Below are positions 5,382 through 9,629 of a stretch of 9,629 nt of DNA, one piece after another. The notes beneath the pieces were generated by a model that was not told where the DNA came from, did no database searches, and saw only the letters and a program-made list of their open reading frames with translations. This DNA comes from Gammaproteobacteria bacterium UBA7376 (GTDB taxonomy: Bacteria; Pseudomonadota; Gammaproteobacteria; Pseudomonadales; Azotimanducaceae), in assembly GCA_002470275.1 (NCBI GenBank), contig DKNY01000040.1, positions 1 through 9,629 of the forward strand, given 5' to 3'. A program made the translations under genes and the position numbers. The number at the start of each line of letters is the position of its first letter. Within the stretch, counting starts at the first letter, position 1.

Positions 5382-6573
5382 ATCCCCGCGACTGCGATTG
5401 ATCTTCAATTTCACCACGAATGAAGGCCTCTATTTCGGGCATTCGCTGAGCGGTATCTTGTTCACCAAAATCCATCAGCGCCGCCAGATAGCCCGGCTCG
5501 AAGTTAACCATACTCAATGCATCCGCACTAGGATCATCCTTACCCCCAAAGCCGCCAGTGAAGAAACGAAAGGCCGATGGCAAATCTGCCTCAAATTCGC
5601 GAGCGACTTCTCCCAGGTCTTCCTGGGGACGTAGCACCATCACCGCAACGGGCCGCAGGTCGCCGTGGGCCGACGGCGGCAGCCTAGCCAAGAGGTCGTT
5701 GATGCGCTGCATCTGCAGCGCATCGAAATCCAGTAAATCCAGGAAAATAGCGTTGAGCATGATGCCCGCAATTTGAGACGGTGAGGGGTAGACGGAGGCC
5801 CCCAGGTTGGGTGGCGTCAGCGGCGTTGCCCGGGGTGAGACAGCCAAAATGCGATCCGCCCCAAGATGCATGGCCGGCGACAGCGGGGCGGTAAGGCGAA
5901 TGCCACCATCTCCGTACCACCGACCGTCGACGGCAGCCGCCGGAAAAAACATGGGCAGGGCAGCAGAGGCCATGATGTGATTCACGCCAATCTCTCCCTG
6001 CCTAGCATCCACCTGGCTACCCAGGGAGCGATGCTTGTCCAGCGCCTCGATCCAGCCGACGCTACGCCCGCTGGAGTAGTCTGTGGCAATCACCGCGAGG
6101 GCACTCAGCAGCCCACGGCTCAGGTTCTCCTGGATGCCCGTAATGCCCCCTCCGTCCTGGCTCAGGTGCTGGAGGAGGTAGTCGCGCAAGGGTGCGTTAT
6201 CCACCATGCCGTGAATATCTGGGTCGCCGAGACGCCCGCCGCTGGCAAAGGTGAGGCCCCAGTGCAGCATGCGCCGAAGAATTGGCGTTATGCCAGTTTG
6301 ATAGACCCTCGCCGTGCTGAGGTTGCGCCAGAGGGTTCCCAGCTGGTCCACTGCCTCCTGCCAAGAACCCTTAGCCGCCGCCAAATAAACCGCGTTGATT
6401 GCGCCAGCAGACGCGCCAGTCAATATCTGTGGTCGATAGCTGGGTAAAGCCTTAGCGATGGCCACCAAGCAACCCACCTGATATGCCGCTCGGGCACCGC
6501 CACCTGAAAGCACCAGCGCCTGTCCCTCATTCGACCGCAACCCGTTGCCCTGGGTTCGTTCTTTTTCTTTCAT
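5380..6573 (-). CDS. Patatin-like phospholipase
   Basis: A 397-residue acyl hydrolase predicted to release fatty acids from phospholipids or other acyl lipids through a Ser-Asp dyad. Residues 23-34 (SGGGARAAYQVG) form the glycine-rich oxyanion hole. GASAG at 53-57 holds nucleophile S55, and DGG at 222-224 (WYGDGGIRL) holds the catalytic D222. The block MASAALPMFFPA (201-212) before it is also typical of bacterial patatins. No signal peptide or membrane segment is seen, so it probably works in the cytoplasm or at the inner membrane. The C-terminal 130 residues include a Gly/Asp-rich segment (FFTGGFGGKDDPSAD) of unknown role. It starts 50 bases from the divergent MFS gene; no other ATG lies near the N-terminus, and the SD is weak (CAGG close to the ATG). 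It leads the patatin-phosphatase pair, which hints that the phosphatase also acts in lipid turnover (inference). Confidence 0.92.
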   Translation of the reverse strand: MKEKERTQGNGLRSNEGQALVLSGGGARAAYQVGCLVAIAKALPSYRPQILTGASAGAINAVYLAAAKGSWQEAVDQLGTLWRNLSTARVYQTGITPILRRMLHWGLTFASGGRLGDPDIHGMVDNAPLRDYLLQHLSQDGGGITGIQENLSRGLLSALAVIATDYSSGRSVGWIEALDKHRSLGSQVDARQGEIGVNHIMASAALPMFFPAAAVDGRWYGDGGIRLTAPLSPAMHLGADRILAVSPRATPLTPPNLGASVYPSPSQIAGIMLNAIFLDLLDFDALQMQRINDLLARLPPSAHGDLRPVAVMVLRPQEDLGEVAREFEADLPSAFRFFTGGFGGKDDPSADALSMVNFEPGYLAALMDFGEQDTAQRMPEIEAFIRGEIEDQSQSRG

Positions 6574-6623
6574 ACGCCTGTCAAAAGTACCCGCTGCCGC
6601 AGCCTATAACGTATCATTCTTCG
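6574..6623. promoter_or_regulatory. 50-base divergent promoter region, patatin / MFS
   Basis: The gap between two divergent starts must contain both promoters or overlap coding sequence. TATAAC at 6605-6610 is a fair -10 match for the MFS gene and would place the transcript start only a few bases before its ATG. No correctly spaced -35 box is seen. Confidence 0.35.
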
Positions 6624-7904
6624 ATGCCAAGGCGCCTGCAACAGATTCGCACCGAGTTGAACACGCTGTTTCGACCCGGGGGCAAGGTTTTCTACGGTTG
6701 GTGGCTAGTGCTCGCCTGCGTTGGGATTCAATGGCTCGCCGCAGTCACGTGGATGCACTCCTACGGCGCCTACGCTCTAGAGCTTCAAACGGAATTTGGC
6801 TGGAGCATGTCCGTGCTGTCCCTAGCCTATGCGGTGACGCGTTTAGAGAGCGGCCTGCTTGGCCCGCTTCAGGGCTGGTTGGTGGATCGCTATGGTCCCA
6901 GGCGAATGCTCATCATTGGCACCTGCATCTTTGGACTTGGGTTCTTCGTCTTCAGCCAGGTCAACTCGATAACCGCTTATTTCACCGCCTTTATTCTCAT
7001 CGCGCTGGGGTCCTCCTTGGGGGGATTTGCGACCCTCATGGTCGCCATCGTCAGCTGGTTTGACCAACATCGCGCCAAGGCCATCGCTTGGTCCCAATTC
7101 GGCTTCTCCATGGGCGGCCTCTGTGTACCCTTTGTGATTCTGGGTCTTGAGGGCTATGGCTGGCGGAACATGGCGCTTTATTCCGGGCTATTGGTATTAG
7201 GGCTAGGTCTACCCCTAGCCTTATTTGTTAGGCACCGACCTCAAGATTATGGGGAGATCCCCGACGGCATCCCGTTAGAGAGACAGGAGGATCACGCTGT
7301 ACATCCACCCATCCAGGTGAGCCTAAGCTGGCGTCAGGCCGTCACTGAACCCTCCTTTTGGTTGATTTCCCTGGGTCACGGTCTTTCGCTGCTGACCGTT
7401 TCATCCATGTTGGCACACCTCATCCCTCACTTGATCAAGGGTTTGGGCTATACCCCGGTGGCGGCGGGATCTGTTTTCGCCATGATGACGGCCATGCAGA
7501 TGGTAGGCCTCTTCCTGGGTGGCATCCTTGGGGATCGATATAACAAGCGCATCATCTGCGCCCTGTGCATGATCGGCCACTGCCTAGGTCTGCTGGCGGT
7601 GACGTATGCAGCAAACTCTATTTGGCTGATTGCATTCGCGTTACTGCATGGGCTTGCCTGGGGCATACGGGGTCCGCTGATGGTCGCCCTGCGCGCTGAC
7701 TACTTTGGGCCCAAATCCTTTGGCATCATCATGGGTATTTCATCGCTGATCGTCATGTTGGGCATGACCGCCGGACCCATCGTTTGCGGTGTCCTATTTG
7801 ATGTCTTCGGCAACTATGAGCGGGCCTTTACCATAATGGCCTTCGCCTCCCTGAGCGGTAGCCTATGCTTCTGGTTAGCCAAACCGCCCAGCCTAAAAAG
7901 CTAA
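6624..7904 (+). CDS. MFS transporter, monocarboxylate/oxalate-formate antiporter-like
   Basis: A 426-residue inner-membrane carrier with about 12 membrane segments in two halves. The first helix is near VFYGWWLVLACVGIQWLAAV (22-41). The family loop GWLVDRYGPRR (84-94, motif A) follows helix 2, and its second-half copy GGILGDRYNKR (299-309) follows helix 8. A hydrophilic central loop runs from about 203 to 240. The opening FYGWWLV and the segment FGWSMSVLSLAYAV (58-71) resemble the monocarboxylate/oxalate-formate group, so a small carboxylic acid is the likely substrate; which one cannot be read. The ATG at 6624 is chosen because the family begins shortly before FYGWW. The longer frame from 6483 would overlap 91 bases of the opposing patatin gene. 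No SD precedes 6624, so a short-leader transcript is possible. The gene lies 91 bases before the dehydrogenase and may import an acid for that pathway (inference). Confidence 0.88.
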   Translation: MPRRLQQIRTELNTLFRPGGKVFYGWWLVLACVGIQWLAAVTWMHSYGAYALELQTEFGWSMSVLSLAYAVTRLESGLLGPLQGWLVDRYGPRRMLIIGTCIFGLGFFVFSQVNSITAYFTAFILIALGSSLGGFATLMVAIVSWFDQHRAKAIAWSQFGFSMGGLCVPFVILGLEGYGWRNMALYSGLLVLGLGLPLALFVRHRPQDYGEIPDGIPLERQEDHAVHPPIQVSLSWRQAVTEPSFWLISLGHGLSLLTVSSMLAHLIPHLIKGLGYTPVAAGSVFAMMTAMQMVGLFLGGILGDRYNKRIICALCMIGHCLGLLAVTYAANSIWLIAFALLHGLAWGIRGPLMVALRADYFGPKSFGIIMGISSLIVMLGMTAGPIVCGVLFDVFGNYERAFTIMAFASLSGSLCFWLAKPPSLKS

Positions 7905-7995
7905 CCAGACGGCTTCGCCAGGGCGACGGCTGACATCGTCTACGGCCATCATTGCTGTACCATGCCGACAGAATTCGATAAGCGAGATTGTCAGC
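7905..7995 (+). promoter_or_regulatory. Intergenic gap before the dehydrogenase operon
   Basis: These 91 bases may hold an operon promoter. TTGCTG at 7952-7957 with TCGATA at 7975-7980 (17-base spacing) is only a weak pair. I see no hairpin with a T-run to terminate the MFS transcript and no convincing operator. Confidence 0.25.
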
Positions 7996-8427
7996 ATGGA
8001 TTTTTCTCTCAGCCCAGAGCAACAGAGCTTTATCGCCAGCGCCAGAGCATTCGCCAAAGAACAGTTGTCTTCCTTTGCGGCAGAATGGGACGAGGCCTCC
8101 ATCTTCCCTAAGGATACGTTGCGAGCTGCAGGCGAGATGGGATTTATGGGGCTGTATACGCCTGAGGCCGCAGGCGGACTGGCGCTGTCTAGGCTGGACG
8201 CCAGCCTCATCGTTGAAGAACTGGCAAAGGGCTGCACCACAACCGCTGCCTTTATGACCATCCACAATATGGCCACCAGCATGATCGCGCGATTTTGCAC
8301 AGAGGAGACAGCTGATGCCTGGTGTCCTGATCTGGTCGCGGGACGCAAACTCGCCTCCTACTGCCTCACCGAACCCGATGCGGGCTCTGACGCCGCCGCA
8401 CTACGTACCGGGGCAGTCAGAGACGGT

Positions 8428-8430
8428 TAG
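8428..8430 (+). other. Premature TAG codon in the dehydrogenase
   Basis: It falls between RDG and EYVINGSKAF, where relatives have one ordinary residue (human ACAD8 has Asp in the run QGDHYILNGSKAF, recalled from memory). Flanking homology is continuous with no insertion or deletion. The following base is G, not the C usually seen at leaky UAG sites. Confidence 0.9.
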
Positions 8431-9140
8431 GAGTACGTTATCAACGGCAGTAAGGCCTTTATCTCAGGCGCTGGCGAAACCGATGTGCTGGTGGTCATGG
8501 TGCGCACCGGCAACTGCGGTTCAGGAGGGATAACCGCCCTGCTGGTCCCCGCGGATAGCCCAGGCATCAGCTACGGGAAAAATGAAAAAAAGATGGGCTG
8601 GCATGCCCAGCCAACCCGAACCGTGTCTTTTGAGAACGTTCGTGTCCCCGTTAGGAATCGCCTGGGCGCGGAGGACCAGGGGTTCTCCATCGCGATGCAA
8701 GGCCTTGACGGTGGGCGCATCAATATCGCCACCTGCAGCATTGGTACCGCTCAACGAGCTCTGGACGAAGCAACAGAGTATGTCCAACAGCGCCAGCAAT
8801 TTGGCAAGGCCATCGTGGACTTTCAAGCCACTCAATTTGCCCTGGCGGATATGCTGACTGGGCTGATTGCGGCCCGCCAGATGGTCCGCCTTGCGGCCAG
8901 CTACCTGGATCAGGGCCATGCTCAGGCCACCACGTACTGCGCTATGGCAAAACGGTTCGCCACTGACGCAGGCTTCGATATCTGCAACCAAGCGCTACAG
9001 CTGCTGGGCGGCTATGGCTACCTCCAGGAATATTCCATGGAGCGCTATGTACGCGATACGCGTGTCCATCAAATTTTGGAAGGCACCAACCAGGTTATGC
9101 GCGTCATTATTTCACGTCGCATGCTCATGGCCGGTGCCTT

Positions 9141-9148
9141 GGAGGTGA
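9141..9148 (+). promoter_or_regulatory. Strong Shine-Dalgarno site for the enoyl-CoA hydratase
   Basis: GGAGGTGA, complementary to the 16S anti-SD over eight bases, lies inside the end of the dehydrogenase gene with its GGAGG core 7 bases before the GTG at 9153. It fixes the GTG start and could allow initiation independent of the interrupted upstream gene. Confidence 0.85.
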
Positions 9149-9152
9149 TTCA

Positions 9153-9629
9153 GTGAAATCAACGAGCGACAAACTTAAGGTCGAGATCATCGAGCATACG
9201 GCGCTCCTCACCCTGGACAATCCCGGGGCAAATACCTGGGACACAGAAAGCCTCCCTGCCTTGGCCGAACTCATCAGAGAACTTAACGATAACAAGCGCA
9301 TTTATGCGCTGGTGCTGACCGGCGAGGGCGACAAGTTCTTCTCCGCCGGCGCGGACCTGAACCTATTTGCTGACGGCGACCCTGACCAGGCGCGCAGGAT
9401 GGCCGAATTTTTTGGCCAGGGCTTTGAGTGCCTCGCCAACTTTCGCGGAGTATCCGTTGCTGCCATTAACGGCTACGCCATGGGCGGAGGTCTCGAAGCC
9501 TGTCTCGCCTGCGACATTCGGGTAGCAGAATCCCATGCTCAGATGGCGCTACCTGAGCCCCGCGTCGGCCTCCTGCCCTGCGCTGGAGGCACTCAGCGTC
9601 TCGCTTGGTTGGTGGGCGAGGGTTGGGCC
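9153..9629 (+). CDS. Enoyl-CoA hydratase/isomerase, N-terminal part (runs off window)
   Basis: The visible 159 residues are a crotonase-fold protein, predicted to add water to an enoyl-CoA; in this context methacrylyl-CoA to 3-hydroxyisobutyryl-CoA in valine degradation. Motifs: LVLTGEGDKFFSAGADLNLF (about 53-72), holding the oxyanion-hole Ala/Gly; INGYAMGGGLEACLACDIRVAE (about 106-127), with the second oxyanion Gly and a Glu in GGGLEA aligned with rat Glu144; and MALPEPRVGLLPCAGGTQRL (about 132-151), with a Glu aligned with rat Glu164. Both catalytic glutamates being present favours a true hydratase over a hydrolase or isomerase. The GTG start overlaps the dehydrogenase TGA by four bases (GTGA), and a near-perfect SD lies upstream. 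The C-terminus, and any later operon genes such as 3-hydroxyisobutyryl-CoA hydrolase, are outside the window. Confidence 0.9.
   Translation, partial: MKSTSDKLKVEIIEHTALLTLDNPGANTWDTESLPALAELIRELNDNKRIYALVLTGEGDKFFSAGADLNLFADGDPDQARRMAEFFGQGFECLANFRGVSVAAINGYAMGGGLEACLACDIRVAESHAQMALPEPRVGLLPCAGGTQRLAWLVGEGWA

Larger units (their letters stand above)
7996..9156 (+). pseudogene. Isobutyryl-CoA dehydrogenase interrupted by an in-frame TAG
   Basis: Acyl-CoA dehydrogenase that would oxidise isobutyryl-CoA to methacrylyl-CoA in valine breakdown, passing electrons from FAD to ETF. Read through the stop, it is 386 codons, the normal family length. The N-terminal helical domain starts MDFSLSPEQQSF; the flavin-binding YCLTEPDAGSD lies at about 121-131; INGSKAFISGAG follows the stop; GKNEKKMGWHAQPTRTV and RINIATCSIG follow. 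LLGGYGY and ILEGTNQVMR contain the catalytic Glu (about E362). The KNEKKMGW...QPTR block and ASYCLTEP match, from memory, human ACAD8, which supports isobutyryl-CoA over other substrates. TAG at 8428-8430 (codon 145) stops translation in the middle beta domain, yet the same frame continues to the TGA at 9154 without further damage. A single base change from CAG, GAG or AAG would explain it. A sequencing error is also possible. As written, the main product is a useless N-terminal fragment of 144 residues. Confidence 0.9.

Noticed and set aside
5866..6447. 193-residue plus-strand frame inside the patatin gene
   Set aside because: It is antisense to patatin's catalytic region, has no SD and no recognisable motif, and is expected from the GC-rich coding sequence opposite.
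6483..6623. Longer MFS reading frame from 6483
   Set aside because: It would overlap the patatin N-terminus by 91 bases, and the extra 47 residues do not look like transporter sequence.
7905..7945. Hairpin terminator behind the MFS gene
   Set aside because: Possible pairings (TCGCC with GGCGA, AGACG with CGTCT) have an impossible 2-base loop or a short stem with a long loop, and no T-run.
8428..8430. Pyrrolysine or genome-wide amber recoding
   Set aside because: The position is not catalytic in acyl-CoA dehydrogenases, and TAG ends four nearby genes in the normal way.
8521..8991. 156-residue minus-strand frame opposite the dehydrogenase
   Set aside because: The plus strand carries clear acyl-CoA dehydrogenase motifs throughout; this is its shadow.

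Overview
The window looks like the chromosome of a Gram-negative, aerobic, heterotrophic bacterium, most likely a gammaproteobacterium and possibly a marine one. This is an inference from gene types (short-chain acyl-CoA catabolism, MaoC and luciferase-like enzymes, a secreted eukaryote-like glycerophosphodiesterase, patatin), moderate GC content, tight spacing and Shine-Dalgarno (SD) sites. No 16S or other marker is present. I see no tRNA, rRNA, CRISPR array, insertion sequence or phage gene, and no gene-free stretch over 300 bases.

Left block (1-3556, all minus strand). Transcription order is a small predicted glycosyltransferase (GT-A type, DAD motif), a MaoC/NodN-type hydratase, a luciferase-like (LLM) flavin- or F420-dependent oxidoreductase, a GTP cyclohydrolase II (RibA family) with an N-terminal extension, and the 5' end of a secreted PI-PLC-C1-type phospholipase C cut by the window edge. 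The last four are close together (21, 45 and about 6 bases apart), so they are probably one operon. A RibA next to a flavin-type oxidoreductase is the most suggestive pairing here.

Middle block (3557-6623). A secreted glycerophosphodiester phosphodiesterase is read to the right from a 109-base divergent intergenic region. It meets a leftward patatin-phosphatase gene pair tail to tail; the two convergent genes overlap by 4 bases in a palindromic CTAG that holds both stop codons. Together with the PI-PLC at the left edge, the first 6.6 kb hold three predicted lipid or phosphodiester hydrolases and a phosphatase.

Right block (6624-9629, plus strand). An MFS carboxylate-type transporter is followed by isobutyryl-CoA dehydrogenase and an enoyl-CoA hydratase running off the window, consistent with a valine-degradation operon (isobutyryl-CoA to methacrylyl-CoA to 3-hydroxyisobutyryl-CoA). 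The dehydrogenase has an in-frame TAG at codon 145, with full-length homology continuing in the same frame on the far side. It is a very recent nonsense allele, a sequencing or assembly error, or (least likely) a readthrough site. Four neighbouring genes end in TAG, which argues against genome-wide recoding.

I did not find a clearly new multi-gene defence or mobile system. The observations most worth checking are the interrupted dehydrogenase, the RibA variant in an oxidoreductase operon, the eukaryote-like glycerophosphodiesterase, and the phosphatase with a shortened CX4R loop.
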